Positions 14,062 to 20,432 of a DNA stretch of 20,432 nt are shown here, piece by piece (positions within the stretch are counted from its first letter, which is position 1; every line of letters begins with the position of its first letter). The notes below the pieces were generated by a model. That model saw nothing but the letters and a program-made list of their open reading frames with translations. It had not been told where the DNA came from and made no database searches. The position numbers were made by a program, and so were the translations under genes. The stretch comes from Ruminococcus sp. UBA3665. Lineage in GTDB: Bacteria > Bacillota > Clostridia > Oscillospirales > Ruminococcaceae. The stretch spans positions 1 through 20,432 of the forward strand of contig DFJS01000091.1 of the NCBI GenBank assembly GCA_002373165.1, given 5' to 3'.

Positions 14062-15662
14062 ATTTTACTTATCCGCTTTGTCAGGACGCGGCTGTGCAGG
14101 AAATCAGTTTTTCAATTCATCGGGGAGAATTCATCGTTCTGTGCGGCGCAACCGGATGCGGAAAATCTACTCTGCTCCGGATGCTTAAGCCTGAACTGAC
14201 TCCGGCCGGGCAGAAATCCGGAGAAATTTATCTGAATCAAAAAAATCTGGATGACCTCACGGCAGAAGAATCGGCCTGCATAATCGGCTATGTCATGCAG
14301 AATCCGGAACAGCAGATTGTAACGGACAAAGTATGGCATGAAATGGCCTATGGTCTGGAAAATCTGCATCTGCCGCAGCATGTCATTGCCCGGAGAATCG
14401 CCGAAATGGCGAGCTATTTCGGAATTGGTTCCTGGTATGACAGATCAACCGCAGAACTTTCCGGCGGTCAGAAACAGCTGCTGAATCTGGCGGCAGTCAT
14501 GGTGATGCAGCCGGAAATTCTGATTCTGGACGAACCGACAGCACAGCTGGATCCGATTGCGGCATCGGATTTTTTATCTGTAATTAAAAAACTGAATCAG
14601 GATTTTGGCCTGACGGTATTTCTGACGGAACATCGTCTGGAAGAGTCAATTCCGCTTTGTGACAGGCTGATGATTATGAAAAACGGGAAAATTCTGGAAT
14701 TTGCCCAGCCGCGGCAGGCCGCTGCCGCAGTCGGCCAGAATCCGGAACTTCTTTGTGCCATGCCTACAGCAGTAAGAATTTTTCTGGAATTAGATCATAA
14801 ACAGCAGCATTGTCCGCTGACCGTCCGGGAAGGCAGAGAATTGATAGAAAAAAATTATCAGAATCTGATCAGACAGCTGCCCGTAAAAAAAGAACAGCGT
14901 TCACAAAACGCTGTTCTGGAATTTCATGATGTGTATTTCCGGTATGAACGGCATTCGCCGGATATTTTGCAGGGAGTAAATTTAACTGTATTTGAGAATG
15001 AAGTTTTCTGCATTCTGGGCGAAAACGGAAGCGGAAAATCGACCGGCCTGAAAGCAGCGGCCAATCTTCTGAAAATTTACTCCGGAGAAATTCGCGTTTT
15101 CGGGAAAAAACTGAAAACTTACAAGGGGAACAGTCTGTATCACAACTGCCTTGCCATGCTGCCGCAGGATGTGCAGACAATCTTTCTGAAAAATACAGTT
15201 CGGGAAGAACTGGAAGAGGCCGGAGCAGAACTCGCTCTTCTGCCGTTTCAGGCAGAAAAACTGCTGGACAGGCATCCTTATGATCTGTCCGGCGGAGAAC
15301 AGCAGCTGGCCGCGCTTGCCAGAGTGCTGGCCGCGAAGCCAAAGCTTCTGCTTCTGGATGAACCGACAAAAGGCGTGGATGCCGCCGCAAAACAAAAACT
15401 GATACAGGTAATCCGGAATCTGAAAAAATCCGGCATGACACTGCTGATTGTCACACATGATGTGGAATTCGCCGCCGAATGTGCCGATCGCTGTGCCATG
15501 TTCTTCCGCGGACAGGTTGTCGCAGTCGACCGGCCGGACAGATTCTTTTCCGAAAACAGTTTTTATACCACAGCCGTCAGCCGCATGACAAGAGGATATT
15601 TTCAGAATGCTGTCACTGTGGCGGATGCCGTCATGCTGTGCCGGGCAAATGCCGGACAGTGA
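14034..15662 (+). CDS. Fused two-domain ECF transporter ATPase (EcfA-EcfA')
   Basis: 542 residues from ATG 14034, with GCGGAGG upstream inside the end of ecfT; an earlier in-frame ATG at 13956 lies deeper in ecfT and is unlikely. Two complete ABC modules are joined by a linker at about 250-290. Module 1: Walker A GATGCGKST (38-46), Q-loop MQNPEQQ, signature LSGGQ (142-146), Walker B ILILDE (162-167), switch His200. Module 2: Walker A GENGSGKST (329-337), Q-loop LPQDVQ, LSGGE (418-422), LLLLDE (438-443), switch His475. All catalytic residues are present in both halves, so two active sites are expected. It powers import with EcfT. The fused layout resembles YkoD-type subunits. Ends 6 nt before the convergent gene at 15669. 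Confidence 0.9.
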   Translation: MEILTVKNLNFTYPLCQDAAVQEISFSIHRGEFIVLCGATGCGKSTLLRMLKPELTPAGQKSGEIYLNQKNLDDLTAEESACIIGYVMQNPEQQIVTDKVWHEMAYGLENLHLPQHVIARRIAEMASYFGIGSWYDRSTAELSGGQKQLLNLAAVMVMQPEILILDEPTAQLDPIAASDFLSVIKKLNQDFGLTVFLTEHRLEESIPLCDRLMIMKNGKILEFAQPRQAAAAVGQNPELLCAMPTAVRIFLELDHKQQHCPLTVREGRELIEKNYQNLIRQLPVKKEQRSQNAVLEFHDVYFRYERHSPDILQGVNLTVFENEVFCILGENGSGKSTGLKAAANLLKIYSGEIRVFGKKLKTYKGNSLYHNCLAMLPQDVQTIFLKNTVREELEEAGAELALLPFQAEKLLDRHPYDLSGGEQQLAALARVLAAKPKLLLLDEPTKGVDAAAKQKLIQVIRNLKKSGMTLLIVTHDVEFAAECADRCAMFFRGQVVAVDRPDRFFSENSFYTTAVSRMTRGYFQNAVTVADAVMLCRANAGQ

Positions 15663-15668
15663 CTGTTA

Positions 15669-16769
15669 TTACTTGCTCTCGGAAGCATAAGCTTCCAGTG
15701 CATCGAAAATTTTATGATATATCAGCTGATTGGGATAATAACGATAATCGGCAAAAATATCAATGCCATTGTGATAGAAATGCTCCTGAATTGCAGCGGC
15801 ACAGCCGGCACTGCGGCTCTGGCCGTAGTCGCACTGGCAGATGATATTCTTCTGGCTGCGAAAGGCATCATAAATAAATTCGGCAACTTCATCGGCATAG
15901 TCAAAATATTGTTCCAGAGAGGTGCCGTGTGCTTTCAGCGTATCCGGATCGAGGTCATCCAGCTGACAGTAATAAACATCATCACTGCCGCAGCAGGAAC
16001 TGTAATCTACATGAGAATCTTCCGGATCATAGAAGGTAATCACAGCAGTCTGCTGCGGGAAATTGCCGTCCTGAATCAGTTTTTCGGCCTGTTCGCGCGA
16101 ATAGATGAAAATTTCCGTATCTGTCAGCTGAGAACAGTATTGTCCTTTGGGGCCGTGCCAGCCGATATTCTGGTTAAAGCATTCGGGATTCCGTGCACTG
16201 TTGAAAAAGGCGATAAATGCCGTTTCCAGTGCTTCAACGCTGGAGTAGCCGCTGTACCGGAACGGAATGCATCTGACTGTGAACGGATGATTGTTCTGCA
16301 ATAATTTTTCCATATCGTTAGGATATTTTGCAGAATAATGCTGTCTGAGACGGTCAAGCAGATGCGTTGCTTTTCCGACATAATAGCCGGAAGTTGCATC
16401 TGCATCGCTCTGGTGCAGGATATAAACGCCCTGATGATTCAGAATTTCATGACTTTCCCGGAGCAGGGAATAGTAATCAAATTCTTTGGCATTGTCATAG
16501 ACCGTTTGCAGATGATTGCGGTCAAACAGATAGAGATTATCCAGAGTAAATGTGACAATCTCGTCTCCGATTCCGTCGAAGCGGCGGAATTTTACATAAT
16601 TGCCGTCAAAGCTGATAATTTCAATTTGCTGGGGACAGGTACCGCCTGCGTGTTCCCAGTCATATTTTTTTCCGGGCTGAAAAAAAGTACCGGATGTAAA
16701 ATCCTGTTTTAATTTGTAATTAAGGCGTGAAGCAAAAATTTCGGCTGCTTCTTTTTTGGTAATAGACAT
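15669..16769 (-). CDS. GIY-YIG nuclease domain fused to a CX5R phosphatase-like domain
   Basis: 366 residues; ATG at 16769 behind AAAGGAGAG. Three parts. An N-terminal 1-95 segment has a helix followed by beta strands (YVKFRRFDGIGDEIVTF, a small barrel-like look). Residues about 112-200 are GIY-YIG-like: GVYIL (114-118), GYYVGKA (128-134), the Arg-bearing helix LLDRLRQHY (137-145) and a Glu in SSVEALETAF (179 or 182) for the metal. Residues about 240-360 carry a protein-tyrosine-phosphatase-type P-loop, CDYGQSRS (Cys313, Arg319), preceded by NIICQ and followed by a helix, then FADYRYYPNQ. The substrate is unknown; both halves retain their key residues. It is downstream of the aldo/keto reductase gene with a 32-nt gap. 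Domain calls are from motifs only. Confidence 0.78.
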   Translation of the reverse strand: MSITKKEAAEIFASRLNYKLKQDFTSGTFFQPGKKYDWEHAGGTCPQQIEIISFDGNYVKFRRFDGIGDEIVTFTLDNLYLFDRNHLQTVYDNAKEFDYYSLLRESHEILNHQGVYILHQSDADATSGYYVGKATHLLDRLRQHYSAKYPNDMEKLLQNNHPFTVRCIPFRYSGYSSVEALETAFIAFFNSARNPECFNQNIGWHGPKGQYCSQLTDTEIFIYSREQAEKLIQDGNFPQQTAVITFYDPEDSHVDYSSCCGSDDVYYCQLDDLDPDTLKAHGTSLEQYFDYADEVAEFIYDAFRSQKNIICQCDYGQSRSAGCAAAIQEHFYHNGIDIFADYRYYPNQLIYHKIFDALEAYASESK

Positions 16770-16801
16770 AAAATAATCTCTCCTTTATAATATAATAATA
16801 A

Positions 16802-17659
16802 TTAATTTCCGCTGAAAGCAGGAATCTGGCCGGGGCTGATTTTGTCAAAATTTTTGAGAATCTGCATATCACTGTCAGAGATGACGAAATTCAGGTCGGC
16901 ATTATTTTTCATATGCTCCGGATTGGCCGTCTTGGGAAGAACTACCAGGTCCAGCTGCCAGGCATAGCGGATACATAACTGCGGAATGCTGACTCCGTAG
17001 GCTTCGGCGGCAGCGGCAAGCACGGGATTGTTCAGGGCTGCGCCGTGAGCAATAGGCGAATAAGCCTCTGTGATAATATTTTGCTTCTGACAGTAAGAAA
17101 TCAGCTCTGCCGGAGTATTGGTGATATTTATCAGAATTTGATTCACCATAGGCTTGATTTTGCAGTCAGTCAGAATATTTTCAATATCGCATTCCAGAAA
17201 ATTAGAAACGCCGATTGCTTTGATTTTTCCGGCTTGACAGGCTTCTTCCAGAGCCTTCCACACCTGTCTGTTTTCTTCCGGATAGCGATAGGGACAGTCG
17301 GCGCGATGGTATTCGCTCCAGGGCTGCGGACAGTGGATGATCATCAGATCAAAATAATCCAGTCCGGATGTCATAAGGCTTTTGTCGATAGAAGCGGCAG
17401 CTGCTTCATAGCTTTTCAGCTCGGCGGCTACTTTGGAAGTAACAAAAATCTGTTCTCTGGGAATGCCGGATTTGCGTATTCCTTCGCCCACGCCGCGTTC
17501 ATTTTCATAAGCCTGTGCAGTATCAATATGCCGGTAGCCGATTTTGACAGCATTTTGTACTGCATCAGAAACAATACCGTCCTCAATCAGCCAGGTGCCC
17601 AGTGCAAGCCTGGGAATCGTGATGCCATTGGATAAAGTAAAAGATTCGTCAAAAATCAT
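16802..17659 (-). CDS. Aldo/keto reductase
   Basis: 285 residues; ATG at 17659 behind AGGAGG. A typical AKR barrel: N-terminal NGITIPRLALGTW, the catalytic tetrad Asp46 and Tyr51 (HIDTAQAYENE), Lys76 (VTSKV) and His109 (MIIHCPQPW), the signature KIKAIGVSNF, and the C-terminal NADPH-binding segment VVLPKTANPEHMKNN with Lys. It reduces carbonyls with NADPH; the group resembles 2,5-diketo-gluconate reductase-like bacterial AKRs, but substrates vary widely and cannot be read from sequence. It is the first gene of a probable two-gene unit with the GIY-YIG fusion. An 18-bp palindrome upstream of its promoter may be an operator. Confidence 0.92.
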   Translation of the reverse strand: MIFDESFTLSNGITIPRLALGTWLIEDGIVSDAVQNAVKIGYRHIDTAQAYENERGVGEGIRKSGIPREQIFVTSKVAAELKSYEAAAASIDKSLMTSGLDYFDLMIIHCPQPWSEYHRADCPYRYPEENRQVWKALEEACQAGKIKAIGVSNFLECDIENILTDCKIKPMVNQILINITNTPAELISYCQKQNIITEAYSPIAHGAALNNPVLAAAAEAYGVSIPQLCIRYAWQLDLVVLPKTANPEHMKNNADLNFVISDSDMQILKNFDKISPGQIPAFSGN

Positions 17660-17707
17660 GAAGAGTTCCTCCTGATAATAATTTTGTCAGTTAATATCGC
17701 TGTTTCT

Positions 17708-17737
17708 ATCATAACTCATTTTTGGGGGCAATGTCAA
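17708..17737 (-). promoter_or_regulatory. Sigma-A promoter of the aldo/keto reductase operon
   Basis: On the minus strand: TTGACA (17737-17732), 18-bp spacer, TATGAT (17713-17708), about 50 bp before the start codon. Confidence 0.78.
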
Positions 17738-17751
17738 GCAATTATGGAAAA

Positions 17752-17769
17752 ATGCTGAAATTTCAGCAT
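17752..17769. promoter_or_regulatory. 18-bp perfect palindrome, possible operator
   Basis: ATGCTGAAATTTCAGCAT reads the same on both strands. It lies 15-32 bp upstream of the -35 of the aldo/keto reductase promoter, where an activator or upstream operator could bind. No T-run follows, so it is not a terminator. Confidence 0.45.
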
Positions 17770-18004
17770 AACGCATGAAGCAGGGATTGCTTTTTTGTAG
17801 AATATTACAGAATTATTTCCCGATAAAATATACCGGCAGGGGCTGCTGTTTCAAAAAATCAGGATTCCGGATTGTCAATAAATTAATAGCATAAAAATAA
17901 CAATTGGCTATACAAATAGTAAAATATGACTATGCAAATTAAATAAATTCTGTATCAATAAATTGGCAAAATGAATGATTTTAGCCGTTTCCTGATTTTT
18001 TAAC
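17770..18004. other. AT-rich intergenic stretch without a gene
   Basis: The divergent gap between the aldo/keto reductase (start 17659) and the coiled-coil gene (start 18097) is about 437 bp. Apart from the two promoters, the 18-bp palindrome and the inverted repeat at 18023-18042, this part is AT-rich with no ORF, RNA gene or repeat that I can support. Confidence 0.6.
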
Positions 18005-18033
18005 TTGACAATGCGTTGAACTTATGGTATAAT
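18005..18033 (+). promoter_or_regulatory. Sigma-A promoter of the coiled-coil / signal peptidase / surface protein unit
   Basis: TTGACA (18005-18010), 17-bp spacer, TATAAT (18028-18033) with TGG before it (extended -10). The start codon at 18097 is about 57 bp beyond the expected transcription start. Confidence 0.87.
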
Positions 18034-18042
18034 TTTACCATA
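18023..18042. promoter_or_regulatory. Inverted repeat overlapping the -10, possible operator
   Basis: TATGGTA (18023-18029), 6-nt spacer, TACCATA (18036-18042). The arms span the -10 hexamer and the transcription start, the usual place for a repressor site. A second imperfect pair, ATAGAT (18040-18045) and ATCTAT (18057-18062), follows in the leader. Confidence 0.5.
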
Positions 18043-18096
18043 GATTAGAAAAACCGATCTATTAAAACAGTTTCAGAAACAAAAGGAGCAGAAAAC

Positions 18097-18285
18097 ATGA
18101 CAGAAAAAGAACTCCGTAAACTGAAACGCGCCGAGCTGATTGAAATTCTGTATTACATGCGGACAGAAATTGACGAACTGAAAGCAGAAAATGAACAGCT
18201 GAAATCCAGACTGGATCAGTTAGTCAGCAAAGCACTCCAGTCCCAGACAGTGCCGTCAGAACATGAGGAGCAGTTATCCCAATGA
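18097..18285 (+). CDS. Small coiled-coil protein
   Basis: 62 residues; ATG behind AAAGGAG. Residues about 3-46 form a heptad-like coiled coil (LRKLKRAELIEILYYM, then IDELKAENEQLKSRLDQL), with a polar tail. No membrane segment. Such short coiled-coil proteins are seen just upstream of signal peptidase genes in clostridial surface-protein loci, which is my recollection rather than something the sequence proves. The stop overlaps the signal peptidase start by 4 nt (ATGA), so translation is likely coupled. Function unknown; it could bind the cytoplasmic N-terminus of the peptidase. Confidence 0.8.
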   Translation: MTEKELRKLKRAELIEILYYMRTEIDELKAENEQLKSRLDQLVSKALQSQTVPSEHEEQLSQ

Positions 18286-18869
18286 GTGACGAAACAAAAA
18301 AAGAAATGGATCTGCCTACCGCGGAACAATTGCATACAGAACTAAAACGGCTCAGGTACAGTCAGAATTTTGCAAAGACTTTATGGAATACAATTTCTTC
18401 TTTGATAGTAGTTGCCGCAGCCGCAGTAATCGTGTCGATGCTGTTTGTTCCTGTGCTCCGTGTGACCGGCAGCAGTATGACCCCGGCTTTATTAAATGAC
18501 GAACTGATTTTGTGCATCAAAAGCAGTGACTTTCATCATGGTGACATCGTGGCATTCTACTACAATAACAAGATACTCTTAAAAAGAGTGATTGGTGTTG
18601 CAGGGGATGTCATTGATATTTCTGAGGACGGAATTGTTTCTCTTAACGGCGAACAGCTCCAGGAAGATTATGTCAGCGAATCCGCCTTCGGAGAATGTGA
18701 CATCCAACTGCCCTATCAGGTTCCGGATAACAGAATCTTTGTCATGGGCGATCACAGAGCAGTCAGCATTGACAGCCGCTCGACTGCCGTCGGCAGCATT
18801 GCCGAAGAATATGTCCTCGGTAAAGTTTTCTTCCGGATATGGCCGTGGGAAAGAATCGGAACAGTTTGA
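18282..18869 (+). CDS. lepB: Signal peptidase I
   Basis: 195 residues; the start overlaps the previous gene by 4 nt. The cytoplasmic N-terminal 33 residues are charged, followed by one membrane helix (about 36-58, ISSLIVVAAAAVIVSMLFV). Catalytic Ser65 sits in GSSMTPAL and catalytic Lys101 in LLKRVIGVAGD; the C-terminal box MGDHRAVSIDSRS is also intact. It removes signal peptides of exported proteins on the outer face of the membrane. The placement 33 nt upstream of a large secreted protein suggests a dedicated peptidase for that protein or its locus, as in pilus and adhesin clusters, rather than the housekeeping copy. Confidence 0.93.
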   Translation: MSDETKKEMDLPTAEQLHTELKRLRYSQNFAKTLWNTISSLIVVAAAAVIVSMLFVPVLRVTGSSMTPALLNDELILCIKSSDFHHGDIVAFYYNNKILLKRVIGVAGDVIDISEDGIVSLNGEQLQEDYVSESAFGECDIQLPYQVPDNRIFVMGDHRAVSIDSRSTAVGSIAEEYVLGKVFFRIWPWERIGTV

Positions 18870-18902
18870 CTTTTTGAATTTTCAGGAAAGGAGAGTGCTG
18901 TG

Positions 18903-19565
18903 ATGCGTTATAATAACAGAGAACCAACAAATCAGAAAAAAATAGCCTGGTGGCAGAGAATGACAGCATTCTTGCTTTGCTGTGGAATGATTGCAAATTT
19001 TGTAATTCCATCCGATTTTGTACTCCCTGCAATTGCCGAAGAGGAAACAGAAGAACTTGTTTGTGCAATAGAAGAACATACACATTCTCCCGATTGCTAT
19101 GAACTGATTTGTGAGGACAATTCAGAAGAACATGAACATACGGATGAATGTTATGAACTCATCTGCGGAATGGAAGAACATGTTCATAATGAAGAATGCT
19201 ATCAGTATGAAGAGGAAGAAACAGCTGCTGAACAGATTCCAGAAACAGAGTCTGAAATAGTAACAGATACTCAATTAGAATTTAAAACAGAAGAATCAGA
19301 AATTGAAGATGAAATAGAAGCACAGCCGATTGATGAACCTGTTGCAGCTGATGAAGATGTATTAGATGAAGAAAACGAAAATTATGAATTACCGGAAACA
19401 AATGGTATTCATATCAGTACGCCGGGCGGTACCAGTATATTAAGTTATGATACTGCGTTTGACGGCGGAAAAAGTACAAAAACATCTCCAGCGAGAAACA
19501 GTGAAAAAACAGACCAAATGATGATGGAACAGCTCCCTATTTTTCATCTCCGGCAACAGAAGTAG
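18903..19565 (+). CDS. Secreted surface protein, N-terminal part before a frameshift
   Basis: 220 residues up to the premature stop at 19563-19565. Start at ATG 18903 behind AAAGGAGAG; a GTG at 18900 is in frame but less likely. A long signal peptide (hydrophobic about 20-43) ends in AIA, with likely cleavage after residue 45. Then come three His/Cys repeats of the type EHxHxxxCYELIC (about residues 53-100), a feature seen near the N-terminus of many large clostridial surface proteins and possibly metal-binding or disulfide-forming. A long Glu-rich spacer follows. The last roughly 20 residues are out of frame: the native continuation is in another frame from about 19505, so the gene is frameshifted in the A6 run at 19504-19509. 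Third gene of the unit. Confidence 0.75.
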   Translation: MRYNNREPTNQKKIAWWQRMTAFLLCCGMIANFVIPSDFVLPAIAEEETEELVCAIEEHTHSPDCYELICEDNSEEHEHTDECYELICGMEEHVHNEECYQYEEEETAAEQIPETESEIVTDTQLEFKTEESEIEDEIEAQPIDEPVAADEDVLDEENENYELPETNGIHISTPGGTSILSYDTAFDGGKSTKTSPARNSEKTDQMMMEQLPIFHLRQQK

Positions 19566-20432
19566 GTCAGACTACTCACGAAATTGCGGAAGACCAGATT
19601 ACCAAAATTATCGTAAAGATAGCCAATCAAACATATCAATCACCAGACCCAAAAACAATAACGCTTACAGAAAGCACTACAGATAGTGTATCTGCTAATT
19701 TTGATTTTTACTATCGAATTGAAAAAGTAAATGGTGTATCTCCGGTAACAAAAGATTCTCCTTGTATTTTCTATCAGCTTCCTGATGGTGTCAACATCCC
19801 AGAAGAATATTATGGATATTACCGTTATTCAGAGGATGATGGCTATATTGCCCCGGATGGCACACATCGTTGCGGTTATTATTCTATCAATACAGATGGT
19901 CTTATTGTCCTTCAGTTTACAGATGATTATATTGAACATAAGATTGCAACGTCTGACTATTTTGATGGAACATTAAAATTTGATGGTATTATCAATCGTG
20001 CCAGTACAATGTCCGGTGACAGAACTGTGACGATTGGCGGATTGACAATTCAAATTCCGTTTAGCAATAAGGATAGTACAGTCTCTAAAACAGGTACAAG
20101 AATTGACCCTGAAAAACCGGGAGATGATTTCAAAATCAACTGGACAATCACAGTCAATAATCTTGTAGTTCCTGCGAATCTGGAAGGCTGGAAACTGAAA
20201 GACACAATGTTTGCCGGTATTAGTACTGATGATATCATAATTACTCCCTCAGATGTAGGAAGCTTCGTAAATAATGAATTTGTATTTAATGACGGCGGAA
20301 ACATGACGCAGGAAATTACATTTACTTACACTCAGACTGTTACTCCGGAAGAATATAATACAGCATTGCTTGCTGCTGGAAATGGCAATGTAAATCTTTC
20401 TACTAATAAAACGTGAGTTCGATGGAAAAAAT
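19505..20432 (+). pseudogene. Continuation of the surface protein in another frame (runs off the window)
   Basis: From 19505 to a TGA at 20414-20416 the frame is open for about 300 codons with protein-like content and no start of its own near the beginning. It reads PNDDGTAPYFSSPATEVG, then a beta-rich region (ANFDFYYRIEKVNGV, IFYQLPDGVNIPEEYYGYY) and, from about 20080, KTGTRIDPEKPGDDFKINW followed by ITVNN, which resembles the isopeptide/SpaA-type repeat domains of Gram-positive fimbrial and adhesin proteins. It continues directly from the N-terminal part if one base is added to the A6 run. At 20411-20416 removing one base restores the first frame (NKTEFDGKN), so a second shift is likely near the window end. 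Real decay, phase variation or assembly error are all possible. Confidence 0.6.

Noticed and set aside
15681..15696. GGAAGC-ATAA-GCTTCC hairpin as terminator between the convergent ecfA and GIY-YIG genes
   Set aside because: The stem is good but there is no T-run on either side, and it lies within the C-terminal codons of the minus-strand gene.
19504..19510. Programmed -1 frameshift at an A AAA AAC heptamer
   Set aside because: The heptamer is present, but upstream codons fall as GAA AAA ACA, not AAA AAC, so it is out of phase for classical tandem slippage. Slippage at AAA alone or a base loss remains possible.

Overview
The window looks like chromosomal DNA of a Gram-positive gut anaerobe of the Clostridia, most likely Ruminococcus or a close Oscillospiraceae relative. 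This is inferred from the gene content: a clostripain-like protease with a Gly-rich N-terminus, Thr-rich surface proteins with tandem repeats, a His/Cys-repeat surface protein beside a signal peptidase, AGGAGG ribosome binding sites, and sigma-A promoters that are often TTGACA/TATAAT with 16-18 bp spacers and an extended -10. No rRNA, tRNA, transposase, integrase or CRISPR array was seen.

Layout. 1-690: 3' end of a Thr/Glu-rich repeat surface protein, closed by a bidirectional terminator. 728-3106 (minus): membrane-anchored C11 cysteine peptidase, divergent from a DUF2079 membrane protein plus an unassigned seven-helix membrane protein (3322-5959). 6069-6671: ThrH-type phosphatase with its own promoter and terminator. 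6744-9570: compact five-gene run of MmcQ/YjbR protein, zinc macrodomain ADP-ribosyl hydrolase, orphan, thymidylate-kinase-like protein, orphan; its 3' end overlaps the convergent DUF1624 acyltransferase gene (9563-10324, minus), and its likely terminator lies inside that gene.

10456-13131 is the most interesting part. A strong promoter and a leader of about 210 nt precede a TROVE/Ro60 (Rsr) gene. Its 3' flank has no convincing protein gene. It holds three tandem candidate Y RNAs sharing GCAG-N8-GTTACTTCT on the 5' side and ATTC before the closing strand on the 3' side. These are followed by a regular array of seven mini-hairpins (5-bp stem, 6-7-nt loop, pitch about 28 nt, with compensatory T-A/C-G swaps) and a degenerate eighth, then a UUCG-capped terminator. 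A Ro60 gene with clustered Y RNAs fits known bacterial Rsr/Y RNA biology; the hairpin array is not something I recognise.

13136-15662: EcfT plus a fused two-domain EcfA ATPase, without an adjacent S component. 15669-17659 (minus): aldo/keto reductase followed by a fusion of a GIY-YIG nuclease domain and a CX5R phosphatase-like domain. 18005-20432: small coiled-coil protein, signal peptidase I, and a large secreted surface protein whose reading frame is broken at an A6 run and possibly again near the window end; the three are closely spaced behind one promoter with an operator-like inverted repeat over its -10.
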